Of a DNA stretch of 64,000 nt, positions 51,776 to 60,458 are shown piece by piece. The DNA is from Amycolatopsis endophytica (GTDB lineage Bacteria > Actinomycetota > Actinomycetes > Mycobacteriales > Pseudonocardiaceae), in NCBI RefSeq assembly GCF_013410405.1, contig NZ_JACCFK010000001.1, positions 1,674,001 to 1,738,000 on the forward strand. Direction: 5' to 3'. The position numbers and the translations under genes were made by a program. The notes beneath the pieces are model-generated. The model worked only from the letters and a program-made list of their open reading frames with translations. It was not told the origin of the DNA and searched no databases. The first letter of the stretch is position 1. Every line of letters starts with the position of its first letter.

Positions 51776-52537
51776 TCATTCCGGCGGTGTGTAGCGGCCG
51801 TCGACCGCGGTCCAGCCACCGTCGACGGCCAGTACCGCCCCGGTGACGAAGCTCGCGGCTTCGGAGGCCAGGTAGACGACGGCTCCGGCCAGTTCGGGCG
51901 CCTTCGCCCAGCGGCCCAGCGCGCTCTTGCCCGCGTAGGCGGCGTACCAGTCGGGGCTGGCCTTGATCTGCTCGGTCAGCGGCGTCTCGACCACGCCGGG
52001 CGCGATCGCGTTGACTCGCACGCCGGAGGGCCCGAACTCCGCGGCCGCGGTGCGGAACAGCTGCACCAGACCGGCCTTCGTCGCGGCGTAGGGCCCCTGA
52101 CCCGGTTCGACGGTGGTGCCGCGGATCGAGGAGAACCCGATGATGCTGCCGCGCCCGCGCTCGACCATGCCCGCGCCGAAGGCACGGACCACGTCGAAGG
52201 TGGCCCCCAGGTTCAGGGCGACAACCCGGTCGAACTCGTCGCGCCGGTAGTCGAGCAGGCGTTTGCGCACGTTGGTGGCCGCGGTCAGCACGACCACGTC
52301 GACTTCGCCCAGCTCGGCCGCGGCCCGTTCCACCGCACCGGCTTCGAGCACGTCGATCTCGTAGGACTCGCCGATCCCCCGCGCCGTCTCCGCCGCCGCT
52401 TCGCCGTCGCGGTCCGCGCAGACCACCTCGGCGCCGTGCGCGGCCAGCGCGAGCGCCGACTCGCGGCCGATCCCGCTGCCCGCGCCGAGCACCACCGCCC
52501 GCTTCCCGTCCAGCCGGAACAACTTCTCGTAGTTCAC
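51776..52537 (-). CDS. SDR-family dehydrogenase
   Basis: A 253-residue classical short-chain dehydrogenase: GAGSGIGRESALALAAHGAE (cofactor), TAATNV in the usual NAG position, IIGFSSIRG with the active Ser, YAATKAG as YxxxK, and IAPGVVETPLTEQI. It probably oxidises an alcohol to a ketone in the same pathway as the aldehyde dehydrogenase. GTG start overlaps the aldehyde dehydrogenase stop (GTGA), which sets the start. The acidic residue after the second strand (CADRDGE) favours NAD over NADP. Confidence 0.92.
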   Translation of the reverse strand: MNYEKLFRLDGKRAVVLGAGSGIGRESALALAAHGAEVVCADRDGEAAAETARGIGESYEIDVLEAGAVERAAAELGEVDVVVLTAATNVRKRLLDYRRDEFDRVVALNLGATFDVVRAFGAGMVERGRGSIIGFSSIRGTTVEPGQGPYAATKAGLVQLFRTAAAEFGPSGVRVNAIAPGVVETPLTEQIKASPDWYAAYAGKSALGRWAKAPELAGAVVYLASEAASFVTGAVLAVDGGWTAVDGRYTPPE

Positions 52538-53967
52538 GCGCGGATCACCGCCATCCTGGTCACGGTCAGCTCGTCGATCGCGAACCGCGGGCCCTCGCGG
52601 CCGATGCCGGAGTCCTTCACACCGCCGTAGGGCATGGTGTCCGACCGGAACCCGGGCACCTCGTTCACCACCACGCCACCGACCTCCAGCTCGTCGATCG
52701 CCCGCATCGCCGTCCGCAGCGAGGTGGTGAACACGCTCGCGTGCAACCCGTACCGGGACGCGTTGACCTGATCGAACGCTTCGTCCACATCGGACACGCG
52801 GCGCAGGCACACGACCGGGCCGAAGATCTCCTCCTCCCAGCAGTCCGCGCCGTCGGGCACATCGGTGAGCACGGTCGGCCGGATGATGCCGTCGACGAGC
52901 TCGCCACCCGCGGCCACCGTCGCACCCGACGCCGAGATCCAGTCGAGGACCCGGCGGGTGGATCGTTCGTCGATCAACGCGGACACCCTGGTCCTTTCGT
53001 CACGCGGATCACCGGTGACCACCTCGGGCAGCCGCGCCAACAGCCGTCGCGTGAACTCCACCGCCACCGAATCGACGACCAGCAGCCGCTGCACCGAGAT
53101 GCACGCCTGGCCGGACGCGTAGAACCCGCCACGCAGCACCGCGTCCGCCGCCGCGTCGAGATCGGCGTCCTCCGCGACCACCAGCGCGGCGTTCGACCCC
53201 AGCTCCAGCAACGTCTTGCGCGGCGCGGCATCGCGCGCGATCCGGTGCCCGACCGCCGCCGAGCCGGTGAACGACACCGCGCCGACCCGCTTGTCCGTCA
53301 CCAGGGCGGACCCGACCCCGGCGTCCCCGGTGACCAGCTGGACCATCGACAGCGGCGCCCCCGCGGCCGCCGCGGCCTCGCGCACGAGGTGCACCAGCCA
53401 CAGCGTCGCGAGCGGAGTCTGCGGTGCCGGTTTGACGATCACCGGGCAGCCCGCCGCGATCGCCGGCGCGATCTTGTGCGAGGCGAGCAGCAGCGGGTAG
53501 TTGAACCCGGCGATACCGACCACCACGCCGATCGGCTTGCGCACCCAGAACCCGGTCAGACCCTCACCGGAGGGCAACAGGTCCAGCGGCACCGTCTCGC
53601 CGTGCAGGCGGGCGACCTCCTCGGCCGCGGCCTGCCAGGTCACGAGTGTGCGGGCGACCTCGACGCGGCAGTCGACGAGCGGTTTGCCGGTCTCCACGAC
53701 CAGCAGTCCCTCCAGCTCGTCGCGCCATTCGACCAGCGACCGGTGCACGCCCGTCAGCACGTCGCGGCGCACGTGCGACGGCAGTTTCGCCACCTCGCGG
53801 GCCACCGCGGCCGCCTCGTCGACCGCCCGGCGCGCCAGCTCCGGGGTGCCGACCGGGGCCTGCGCGACCACGCAGCCGTCGAACGGGAACCGGATCTCCA
53901 CCGTGTCCGAAGTGGACACCCACTCCGGGCCGACCGGGAGCCCGTCGGGATAGGGGTCGAACATCAT
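52534..53967 (-). CDS. Aldehyde dehydrogenase (NAD-dependent)
   Basis: A 477-residue aldehyde dehydrogenase. GFNYPLL (N156), the NAD loop FTGSAAVG (~233-240), general base E256 in LELGSN and catalytic C289 in GQACISVQR are all present, and EIFGPV is near 370. It turns an aldehyde to the acid. There are two adjacent ATG codons; the second, 53964, is better spaced from GGGAGG. It overlaps the ATPase gene upstream and the SDR gene downstream. Probably it oxidises a semialdehyde made from the imported compound. Confidence 0.93.
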   Translation of the reverse strand: MMFDPYPDGLPVGPEWVSTSDTVEIRFPFDGCVVAQAPVGTPELARRAVDEAAAVAREVAKLPSHVRRDVLTGVHRSLVEWRDELEGLLVVETGKPLVDCRVEVARTLVTWQAAAEEVARLHGETVPLDLLPSGEGLTGFWVRKPIGVVVGIAGFNYPLLLASHKIAPAIAAGCPVIVKPAPQTPLATLWLVHLVREAAAAAGAPLSMVQLVTGDAGVGSALVTDKRVGAVSFTGSAAVGHRIARDAAPRKTLLELGSNAALVVAEDADLDAAADAVLRGGFYASGQACISVQRLLVVDSVAVEFTRRLLARLPEVVTGDPRDERTRVSALIDERSTRRVLDWISASGATVAAGGELVDGIIRPTVLTDVPDGADCWEEEIFGPVVCLRRVSDVDEAFDQVNASRYGLHASVFTTSLRTAMRAIDELEVGGVVVNEVPGFRSDTMPYGGVKDSGIGREGPRFAIDELTVTRMAVIRA

Positions 53968-54728
53968 CGTCCTCCCTGCAGCCTGGCCAGTTCCGCACGC
54001 AGGTTCGGCGCCGCGGCGATGAGTTCCCGCGTGTAGGGGTGCCGAGGATCGTCGTAGACCTGGTCCACCGCGCCCAGCTCGACCAGCTCTCCGTGACGCA
54101 TCACCGCGACCGTGTCACAGACCCGTCGTACCACGGCGAGGTCGTGTGAGACGAACACCAGCGTCAGCTCGAACCGGCCGGTCAGCTCGGCGAGGAGGTC
54201 GAGGACCTGCTTGCGCACCGACACGTCCAGCGCGCTGACCGGCTCGTCCGCGACCAGTACCCGCGGACGCGGCGCGAGCGCGCGGGCGATCGAGATGCGC
54301 TGCCGCTGCCCGCCGGAGAACTGGTGCGGATACCGGCCTGCCGCGTCCTCCGGAAGGCCGACCGCGGTCAGCAGCTCCGCGACGCGGCCGGGATCGCGGC
54401 GGCCGAGCGGTTCGCAGATGATGTCCCGCACGCGCATCCGCGGGTCGAGCGAGCCCATCGGGTCCTGGAACACCACCTGCAGCGCCGAGCGCAGGAACCC
54501 CAGCTTGCGGTCGGGCAGGCCGTCGACGCGCCTGCCCTCGAAGTGGATCTCGCCGGAGGTGGGCCGGTCCAGCCCGGCCAGCAGCCGCACGAGCGTGGAC
54601 TTGCCCGAACCGGACTCGCCGACGATCCCGAACCGCTGCCCGGCCTCGATGTTCAGCGACACCCCGCGCAGGGCGTGCACCTCACGCGGCCGCCGGTAGG
54701 TGCGGTGGACGTCCCGCAACTCGATCAC
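53964..54728 (-). CDS. Peptide-type ABC importer ATPase (DppF/OppF-like)
   Basis: A 254-residue ABC ATPase: Walker A GESGSGKST (~39-47), Q-loop VVFQDPMGSLDPR, signature FSGGQRQR, Walker B VLVADEPVSALD, switch VSHDLAVV. The VVFQDPMGSLDPR motif and the C-terminal HPYTRELIAAAP are typical of the second ATPase in dipeptide/oligopeptide importers. The GTG start is fixed by GTGA overlap with the preceding ATPase gene; longer in-frame starts have no family sense. The C-terminus is shorter than usual and lacks the Cys cluster of iron-sulphur DppF proteins. Confidence 0.92.
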   Translation of the reverse strand: MIELRDVHRTYRRPREVHALRGVSLNIEAGQRFGIVGESGSGKSTLVRLLAGLDRPTSGEIHFEGRRVDGLPDRKLGFLRSALQVVFQDPMGSLDPRMRVRDIICEPLGRRDPGRVAELLTAVGLPEDAAGRYPHQFSGGQRQRISIARALAPRPRVLVADEPVSALDVSVRKQVLDLLAELTGRFELTLVFVSHDLAVVRRVCDTVAVMRHGELVELGAVDQVYDDPRHPYTRELIAAAPNLRAELARLQGGR

Positions 54729-55495
54729 GCCGCCTCCAGGTCCGAAGCGGCCAGCAGCTTCTTCGTGTAGTCGTGCGAGGGCCGGGTGAGTACGTCCGAA
54801 GTGGACCCGTGTTCGACGATCCGTCCCTCGTGCATCACGAGCACCCGTTCGCACACCTTCGCCACCACCGCGAGGTCGTGGGTGATGAACAGCAGCGCCG
54901 TCTCCCGCTCGGCGACCCCGGCGAGGATCAGGTCGAGCACCTGCGCCTGCACCGTCACGTCCAGCGCGGTGGTCGGCTCGTCGCAGATCAGCAGCGCCGG
55001 GTCGTTGGCCAGCGCGATCGCCAGCACCACCCGTTGCCGCTGACCACCGGAGAGCTGGTGCGGGTAGGCACGGGCGAGCTGGTCCGGATCGGGCAGCTTC
55101 ACCGCGTCCAGCAAGGCGACCGCGTCCTGCCGCGCTGTCCGGCGGGATGTGTCGCTGTGCAGCCGGATCGACTCGGCGACCTGGCGGCCCACGCGCATCA
55201 ACGGGTTCAGCGCGGTCATCGGCTCCTGGAACACCATCGCCAGATCCCGCCCGCGCCGCCGCGACAGCTCGCGCTCGGACGCGCCCAGCAGCTCGGTGCC
55301 GGTCAGCTTCACCGAACCACTCGCACGCAGACCGTCGGGCAGCAGGCCCATCACCGCGGACGCGGTCAGCGACTTGCCGGATCCGGACTCGCCGATGAGC
55401 CCGACCCGCTCGCCGCGGCCGACCGCGAACGACACGTCCCGCACCAGCGGCCGCGAGCCCGCGTGGACGGCCAGTTCCGACACTTCGAGGGTCAT
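54725..55495 (-). CDS. Peptide-type ABC importer ATPase (DppD/OppD-like)
   Basis: A 256-residue ABC ATPase: Walker A GESGSGKSL, Q-loop MVFQEPMTALNPLMRVG, signature LSGGQRQR, Walker B LLICDEPTTALDVTVQAQ, switch ITHDLAVV. These are the hallmarks of the DppD/OppD subunit. The ATG overlaps the permease stop (ATGA). It forms a heterodimer with the next ATPase to power import. Both ATPases are shorter than Escherichia homologues (~330), lacking the long C-terminal extension. Confidence 0.93.
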   Translation of the reverse strand: MTLEVSELAVHAGSRPLVRDVSFAVGRGERVGLIGESGSGKSLTASAVMGLLPDGLRASGSVKLTGTELLGASERELSRRRGRDLAMVFQEPMTALNPLMRVGRQVAESIRLHSDTSRRTARQDAVALLDAVKLPDPDQLARAYPHQLSGGQRQRVVLAIALANDPALLICDEPTTALDVTVQAQVLDLILAGVAERETALLFITHDLAVVAKVCERVLVMHEGRIVEHGSTSDVLTRPSHDYTKKLLAASDLEAA

Positions 55496-56310
55496 CGCCG
55501 CTCCAGTCGCGGGTCGAGCCGGTCGCGCAGACCGTCGCCGAGCAGGTTGAACCCGAGCACCGCGATCGCGATCGCCAGGCCCGGTACCAGCGCCAGCCGC
55601 GGCTGCACGGTCAGCAGTTCCTGGGACTCCTGCAGCATCCGGCCCCACGACGGCGTCGGCGGGCGCGTACCGAACCCGAGGAACGACAGCGCCGCCTCGG
55701 CCAGCACCGCGATGCCGAAGGACACCGAGCACTGCACGATCACCAGACCGCCGATGTTCGGCAGCACGTGGCGCCGCGCGCTGAACAACCGCGACCGCCC
55801 GGCCGACCGCGCCGCCAGCACGTACTCGGTGCTCATCACCTGCAACGTCCCGGAGCGCGCGACCCGCGCGAACGACGGGATGGTCGCGACACCGATCGCG
55901 ATCATCGCGGTGACCGTGCTCGCGCCGTAGACCGCGCCGAGCATGATCGCCAGCAGCAGCGCGGGAAACGCGAGCACGAGATCGTTGACCCGCATGACGA
56001 ACTCGCCGAGCCACCGCTTCGACATCCCGGCCAGTATCCCCAGCGGCGTCCCGGCCAGTGCCGCCACGCCGACCGCGATCACGCCCACGTACAGCGTGGT
56101 GCGGGAGCCGACCAGGATCTGGCTGAACACGTCACGGCCGAACTTGTCGGTGCCGAACCAGAACTCGCCCGACGGCCCGAGCAGCCGGGCGCTCGATTCG
56201 ACCTTCAGCGGATCGTGCGGCGTCCACACGAACGACACCAGCGCCGCCAGCACCACGAGCCCGACCAGCACCGCGCCGATGACCAGCGTGGCCGACGTCC
56301 GCCCCTTCAC
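55492..56310 (-). CDS. Peptide-type ABC importer permease (DppC/OppC-like)
   Basis: A 272-residue permease with about six helices. Features are an N-terminal helix followed by the HDPLKVESSARLLGPSGEFW-like region, FGTDKFGRDVFSQILVGSR (OppC_N signature) and the docking loop near AARSAGRSRLFSARRHVLPN. The GTG start overlaps the DppB-like gene stop. It pairs with that permease to make the channel. Confidence 0.93.
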   Translation of the reverse strand: MKGRTSATLVIGAVLVGLVVLAALVSFVWTPHDPLKVESSARLLGPSGEFWFGTDKFGRDVFSQILVGSRTTLYVGVIAVGVAALAGTPLGILAGMSKRWLGEFVMRVNDLVLAFPALLLAIMLGAVYGASTVTAMIAIGVATIPSFARVARSGTLQVMSTEYVLAARSAGRSRLFSARRHVLPNIGGLVIVQCSVSFGIAVLAEAALSFLGFGTRPPTPSWGRMLQESQELLTVQPRLALVPGLAIAIAVLGFNLLGDGLRDRLDPRLERR

Positions 56311-57254
56311 CGCGCCGTCCTCAGCCGGGGGTCGATCGCCACGTACAGCAGGTCGACCACGAAGTTGACCACCAGCACCGCGACCACCAGCACGAGCACG
56401 ATGCCCTGCACCGACAGCAGATCGCGCGCGGACACCGAATCGAGCAGCATGCTGCCCAGCCCCGGCAGCACGAACACACGCTCCACCACGACCGCGCCGA
56501 TGAGCAACGTGGTCAGCTGCAGACCGAGCACGGTCACCACCGGCACCGCCGCGTTGCGCATGCCGTGCCGCATCAGCGCCGGATACGGGCGCAGGCCCTT
56601 CGACCGCGCGGTACGCAGGTAGTCCTGGCCCAGGGTGTCCAGCACGGCCGAGCGCACGTAACGGGTGAGCACCGCGCCCTGCACCAGGCCGAGCGAAAGC
56701 GCGGGCAGGATGAGGCCGCGCAGGAACTCACCCGTGTCCTGGTCCGGCGGCGTCCACCCGCCCGAGGGGAGCCACCGCAGCTGCACCGCGAAGATCTGCA
56801 CCAGCAGGATCCCGGCCAGGAACGCCGGAACCGCGACACCCAGCTGGGACACCCCGGAAATCGCCGCGCCACCGAAGCGCCGGTGCCACACCGCGGCGAG
56901 CGCGCCGAACGGCACCGCGAGCACCACCGCGACCAGCATTCCGGCGCCCACCAACCACAACGTCACGCCCAGCCGGTCGATGAGCTGCGGCCCGATCGCC
57001 TCACCGGTGACGTAGGAGCGGCCGAAGTCGCCGTGCAGCACCCCGCCCATCCAGCTCAGGTACTGCTCGACCAGGGGCCGGTCGAGGCCGAAGTCCTGCC
57101 GGGTCCTGGCGAGCAGTTCGGGGGTGGCGTTGACGCCGAGCGCGACCTGCGCGGGGTCGCCCGGCAGCACGGCCATGAACGCGAACACCACGATCGAGGC
57201 GGCCAGCACGCTGACCACCAGGATCGCCACGCGGCGCACGAGCGCGAGTGCCAT
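56307..57254 (-). CDS. Peptide-type ABC importer permease (DppB/OppB-like)
   Basis: A 315-residue permease with six helices. FAFMAVLPGDPAQVALG (~25-41) and the docking loop YLRTARSKGLRPYPALMRHG are DppB/OppB signatures, as is the closing VLVVAVLVVNFVVDLLYVAIDPR. ATG at 57254 overlaps the binding protein stop by one base (TGATG); an in-frame TTG one codon before is less likely. It is the second gene of the operon. Confidence 0.94.
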   Translation of the reverse strand: MALALVRRVAILVVSVLAASIVVFAFMAVLPGDPAQVALGVNATPELLARTRQDFGLDRPLVEQYLSWMGGVLHGDFGRSYVTGEAIGPQLIDRLGVTLWLVGAGMLVAVVLAVPFGALAAVWHRRFGGAAISGVSQLGVAVPAFLAGILLVQIFAVQLRWLPSGGWTPPDQDTGEFLRGLILPALSLGLVQGAVLTRYVRSAVLDTLGQDYLRTARSKGLRPYPALMRHGMRNAAVPVVTVLGLQLTTLLIGAVVVERVFVLPGLGSMLLDSVSARDLLSVQGIVLVLVVAVLVVNFVVDLLYVAIDPRLRTAR

Positions 57255-58735
57255 CAACCCAGCCCCGTCAGGTCGAAGGACTCGCTGACCTGGTTCGCGG
57301 CCAGTCCGGTGACCTTCTTCTTCGCCACCACGACGTTCGGGTACAGGAACAGCCAGTCGGCCGCCGCGTCCGCGGTGATCGTCCGCGCCGCCTCACGCAT
57401 GTCCGTGACCTGCTGCTCGGGCGTCCCGGCGTCGGCGTCCGCGATCAGCTGCTTGACCCGCGGGTTGTCGTAGCCCCAGTAGTACTCGGGGTTGCCGAAG
57501 GTGGTGATGTCACGGGCCTCGACGTGCTGGACGATCGAGGCGTCGAAGTCGTGGTCGGTGAAGACCTGGTTGAGCCACACCGCGGGGAAGTCGAGCGGTT
57601 CGATCGTGACGCGCACGCCGATATCGGCCAGATCCGAGGCCACGACCTGCGCGGCGGCGGTGGCATACGGCAGGTTCGCGACGCTGAGCGTGAACGACAG
57701 GTCGCTCTGGCCCGCCTCCGCCAGGAGTTGCTTCGCCTGCGCCGGATCGTGCGGGTAGTAGCCGGAAAGGTCCTCGTACCACGGGTCGGTCGGCGGCACC
57801 ATGCTGCCGAGCACCGTGCCGCGGCCCGCCCACGCCGTGTCCAGCAACGCTTTCCGGTCGACGGCGAGGGTGAGTGCGCGCCGGACCCGGACGTCGTCGA
57901 AAGGTGCCCTGGCGCCGTTGAAGGACAGCACCACCTCACCGTTCGTGGTGCCCTGCAGGGCGGTGAAGCGGGTGTCGTTCTCGAACTGCGGGATCGAGTC
58001 CGGGGCGGTGATCTGCGCGATGACGTCGATGCCGTTGCTGAGCAGTGCGTTGTTCAGCGCGGTCGGATCCTTGATGTATTTGAGGATCACGGTCCGGTAG
58101 GTGGGCTGCCGTCCCCAGTAGCCGGGGTTGGCTTCCAGCACGATCGAATCGCCGCGTCGGCGGGAGGCCACCTGGTACGGGCCGGTGCCGACGGGGGTGT
58201 TCGCCAGATCGGCGACGCCGGTCGGGCTGAACATCGCGCCGACGCGGCCGGTCATGTCGAAGAGCCAGCCGTTGCTGGGTTTCTTCAGCACGACGCGGGC
58301 GTGCAGCGGATCGACCACCTCGACGTGGTCCACCACGTCCATTTTGGACTTGATGGAGATCGACCAGTCCGTCCGCACGCGCTCGATCGAGAACTTGACG
58401 TCCTCGGCGGTGAACGGCGCGCCGTTGCTGAACTTCGCGTCCGGCTGGAGCTCGAAGTCGTAGGTGCGGCGGTCTTCGCTGACGGTCCAGGACTTCGCGA
58501 GCAGCGGCACGATCCTGCCGCTGGAATCGAGCTTCACCAGGCCCTCGTAGACGTTGTAGAGGAGGGCCTGCGGGATGGCGGTGCCGTCGGTGCGCGTGAA
58601 GTCGAAGTTCGCGGGCTCGGCCGTGAAGCCGACGGCGAGGGTGTCCGGACCGGAGCTGACCGAGGCCGTGGAACCGGCGGAGCAGGCCGAAACCACCAGC
58701 AGAAGCGCCAGTGCCGCGGAAATTCGGACTTTCAT
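57254..58735 (-). CDS. ABC importer substrate-binding lipoprotein, family 5 (peptide/nickel type)
   Basis: A 493-residue family-5 solute-binding lipoprotein. The signal peptide ends with lipobox VSAC (C18). NVYEGLVKLDSSGRIVPLLA and FELQPDAKFSNGAPFTAEDV are strong family signatures, with RRALTLAVDRKALL later. It catches an oligopeptide or another compound outside the cell and brings it to the permeases. It heads an operon of eight or nine genes. ATG at 58735 is chosen for the signal peptide; a GTG two codons upstream is possible. A FadR-type operator lies 21 bases further upstream. Confidence 0.93.
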   Translation of the reverse strand: MKVRISAALALLLVVSACSAGSTASVSSGPDTLAVGFTAEPANFDFTRTDGTAIPQALLYNVYEGLVKLDSSGRIVPLLAKSWTVSEDRRTYDFELQPDAKFSNGAPFTAEDVKFSIERVRTDWSISIKSKMDVVDHVEVVDPLHARVVLKKPSNGWLFDMTGRVGAMFSPTGVADLANTPVGTGPYQVASRRRGDSIVLEANPGYWGRQPTYRTVILKYIKDPTALNNALLSNGIDVIAQITAPDSIPQFENDTRFTALQGTTNGEVVLSFNGARAPFDDVRVRRALTLAVDRKALLDTAWAGRGTVLGSMVPPTDPWYEDLSGYYPHDPAQAKQLLAEAGQSDLSFTLSVANLPYATAAAQVVASDLADIGVRVTIEPLDFPAVWLNQVFTDHDFDASIVQHVEARDITTFGNPEYYWGYDNPRVKQLIADADAGTPEQQVTDMREAARTITADAAADWLFLYPNVVVAKKKVTGLAANQVSESFDLTGLG

Positions 58736-58755
58736 CCTCACCCCGAGTCAGTATG

Positions 58756-58768
58756 CTGGTCCGACCAG
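58756..58768. promoter_or_regulatory. FadR/GntR-type operator
   Basis: CTGGTC-C-GACCAG is a perfect 13-base palindrome, matching the known FadR-subfamily operator core (TGGTnnGACCA type). It lies between the binding-protein gene (minus strand) and the GntR regulator gene (plus strand), placed to control both. Confidence 0.7.
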
Positions 58769-58792
58769 TAGCCTAGGTTCGCACCAGACGGG

Positions 58793-59551
58793 GTGAAGGT
58801 CAAGACGACGATGGAGTTCGAGCCGGTCAGCCCGGTCCGCGCCTACGAGCGGATCGTGGAACAGATCGAGCAGGCCGTGCTCACCGGCCGGCTCCGGCCC
58901 GGCGAGCGGCTGCCCGGGGAACGTGACCTGATGGCCCGCTTCGGCGTCAGCCGGTCGACGATCCGGGAGGCGCTGCGTGTCCTGCAGGCGGGCGGGGTGA
59001 TCCGGTCCCGGCCCGGCGATCCGCGCGGCCCGGAAGTGCTGGCCGCCTCACCGGCGAGCCTGGAGAAGTCACTGGACCGGCTGGCACGCGCGGAAACGCT
59101 CGGGCTGGCGGAGCTGGTGCAGTTCCGGATGGTCCTGGAGGGTTCGGCGTACCGGCTGGCCGCGGAACTGCGCGCCGAGGACGACCTGTCGGAGATGCGG
59201 GCCGCGCTGGAGGCGATGGCGTCGAGCCTGGACGACTACGAGTCGTTCAGCCGCGCGGACGTGGAGTTCCACGACGTGGTCGCGCGGGCGGGACGGAACA
59301 GCCTGATCGTGGTGTGCGGCAAGGTCGTGCGCGGCGTGGTTCTGGACCTGATCTCCGGGAAGCTGGAGCACGCCGCGGACCGGCTGGCACTGATGCAGGC
59401 TTCCGTGGCGCACCACAGGGAAGTCCTGCGCGCGGTGGAAGACGGCGACGGCCCGCTCGCGGCACGCCTCGCCCGCCGCGCGCTGTACGACTACTACGCC
59501 GAGTACGTGCGCGCGGGCGAGCGAGTGGTGCTGGAACACCTGCTGGACTGA
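58793..59551 (+). CDS. GntR-family regulator, FadR subfamily
   Basis: A 252-residue regulator. The winged helix covers ~18-80: YERIVEQIEQAVLTGRLRPG, LPGERDLMARFGVSRSTIRE. The C-terminal FCD domain (~95-240) is all-helical with conserved D/H metal ligands (SRADVEFHDVVARA, VAHHREVLRAV). FCD proteins usually sense carboxylic acids, so the inducer may be an acid product of the operon. It is divergent from the importer operon and most likely represses it through the palindrome between them. Start at GTG 58793; ATG at 58811 is an alternative. Confidence 0.92.
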   Translation: MKVKTTMEFEPVSPVRAYERIVEQIEQAVLTGRLRPGERLPGERDLMARFGVSRSTIREALRVLQAGGVIRSRPGDPRGPEVLAASPASLEKSLDRLARAETLGLAELVQFRMVLEGSAYRLAAELRAEDDLSEMRAALEAMASSLDDYESFSRADVEFHDVVARAGRNSLIVVCGKVVRGVVLDLISGKLEHAADRLALMQASVAHHREVLRAVEDGDGPLAARLARRALYDYYAEYVRAGERVVLEHLLD

Positions 59552-59552
59552 G

Positions 59553-60044
59553 CTACTCGTCCTCGGCCAGGATCGCGTCGATCTGACCTTCGGCGAGGGT
59601 CATGCCCTCCTCCATGCCCATCTCGATCACCTTCTCCAGCTCGGCGAGCGTGTCGAAGGAGCTGACGGTGGTCATCCGGGTGCCGTCGCCGTCGGCCTCC
59701 AGCGTGACCGCGCAGTGGATCACCGGCATGTCCGCGCTGGGCTCGCCGTGTTCGTCGGCGAAGCCGTCCTCGAACTCCAGGCGGTGCGGGGCGTCGATCG
59801 CGGTGAACCGCCACCAGCCGTGTGCCTTCGTGCCGTCCGGGCCGGTCATGAAGTAGGCGGCGCGGCCGCCCGCCTTGAAGTCGTGCTGCTGGAACGTCGC
59901 GGGCCAGGTCGGCGGGCCCCACCAGCGTTCGAGCCGGCGCGGGTCCTCCCACACCCGCCAGACCCGGTCGACCGGCGCGGCGTACCGCGCGACGATCGTG
60001 AGGGTCAGCGCCCCGGTGTCCTTGTGCGAGCTGATCACTGTCAT
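59553..60044 (-). CDS. SRPBCC/AHSA1-domain protein
   Basis: A 163-residue START-like (AHSA1) protein with a deep ligand cavity. YAAPVDRVWRVWEDPRRLERWWGPP is the family signature (given in parts: APVDRVWRVW, LERWWGPP), followed by FKAGGRAAYFMTGPDG and WWRFTAIDAPHRLEFEDGF. It is coupled by ATGA overlap to an ArsR regulator upstream, the usual partner of such genes. Ligand is unknown; stress or toxicant binding is likely. Converges with the GntR gene one base away. Confidence 0.9.
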   Translation of the reverse strand: MTVISSHKDTGALTLTIVARYAAPVDRVWRVWEDPRRLERWWGPPTWPATFQQHDFKAGGRAAYFMTGPDGTKAHGWWRFTAIDAPHRLEFEDGFADEHGEPSADMPVIHCAVTLEADGDGTRMTTVSSFDTLAELEKVIEMGMEEGMTLAEGQIDAILAEDE

Positions 60045-60379
60045 GTGTCCTCCTCGGACAGGATTTCCCCGATGGCCTGGTCGCGGTGGCGCGAGATCCG
60101 TTCGTACTCGCCGAGCAGCCGGGCCGCCTGGTGCAGGACTTCGGGATTGCCGTGCACGAGCTGCTCCCTCCCGCTCCGCTGCTTGACGACGAGCGACGCC
60201 CGCGCGAGCACCGACACGTGTTTCTGCACCGCGGCGAAACTCATGTCGTAGGAGCGGGCGAGCTGCGAGATCGACTCCTCCTGCCGCAGCACCCGGGTGA
60301 CGATGTCGCGCCGGGTGGCGTCGGCGAGCGCGTGGAAGATGCGGTCGATCTCCTCGTTGCCAAGTTCACTTACAACCAC
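60041..60379 (-). CDS. ArsR-family regulator
   Basis: A 112-residue winged-helix repressor: DRIFHALADATRRDIVTRVL, then SISQLARSYDMSFAAVQKHV as the recognition helix region, and VVKQRSGREQLVHGN as wing. It has no Cys metal site, which fits the SRPBCC-coupled ArsR group. GTG start eight bases after TAACGT (minus strand), so probably leaderless. A perfect palindrome covers its start codon and must be its operator. Confidence 0.9.
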   Translation of the reverse strand: MVVSELGNEEIDRIFHALADATRRDIVTRVLRQEESISQLARSYDMSFAAVQKHVSVLARASLVVKQRSGREQLVHGNPEVLHQAARLLGEYERISRHRDQAIGEILSEEDT

Positions 60380-60388
60380 ATGGTTGTA
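60371..60388. promoter_or_regulatory. ArsR operator
   Basis: TACAACCA-CA-TGGTTGTA, eight perfect pairs around two bases, covers the ArsR start codon and transcription start. The -10 TAACGT (minus strand, 60388-60393) is adjacent, so binding would shut the promoter. Confidence 0.7.
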
Positions 60389-60420
60389 CGTTAGTGGTCA
60401 CGCGACCGGCTGGCAAGAGC

Positions 60421-60451
60421 TTGACCTCCAGCCAGGTCGAGGTTCTAACGT
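60421..60451 (+). promoter_or_regulatory. MerR-type promoter with long spacer
   Basis: TTGACC (60421-60426) and TAACGT (60446-60451) are separated by 19 bases, with the dyad ACCTC-N10-GAGGT (60424-60443) lying between. A 19-base spacer with a central dyad is the hallmark of promoters activated by MerR-family proteins. The ATG follows seven bases after the -10, so the transcript is leaderless. Confidence 0.6.
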
Positions 60452-60458
60452 CGGCACC

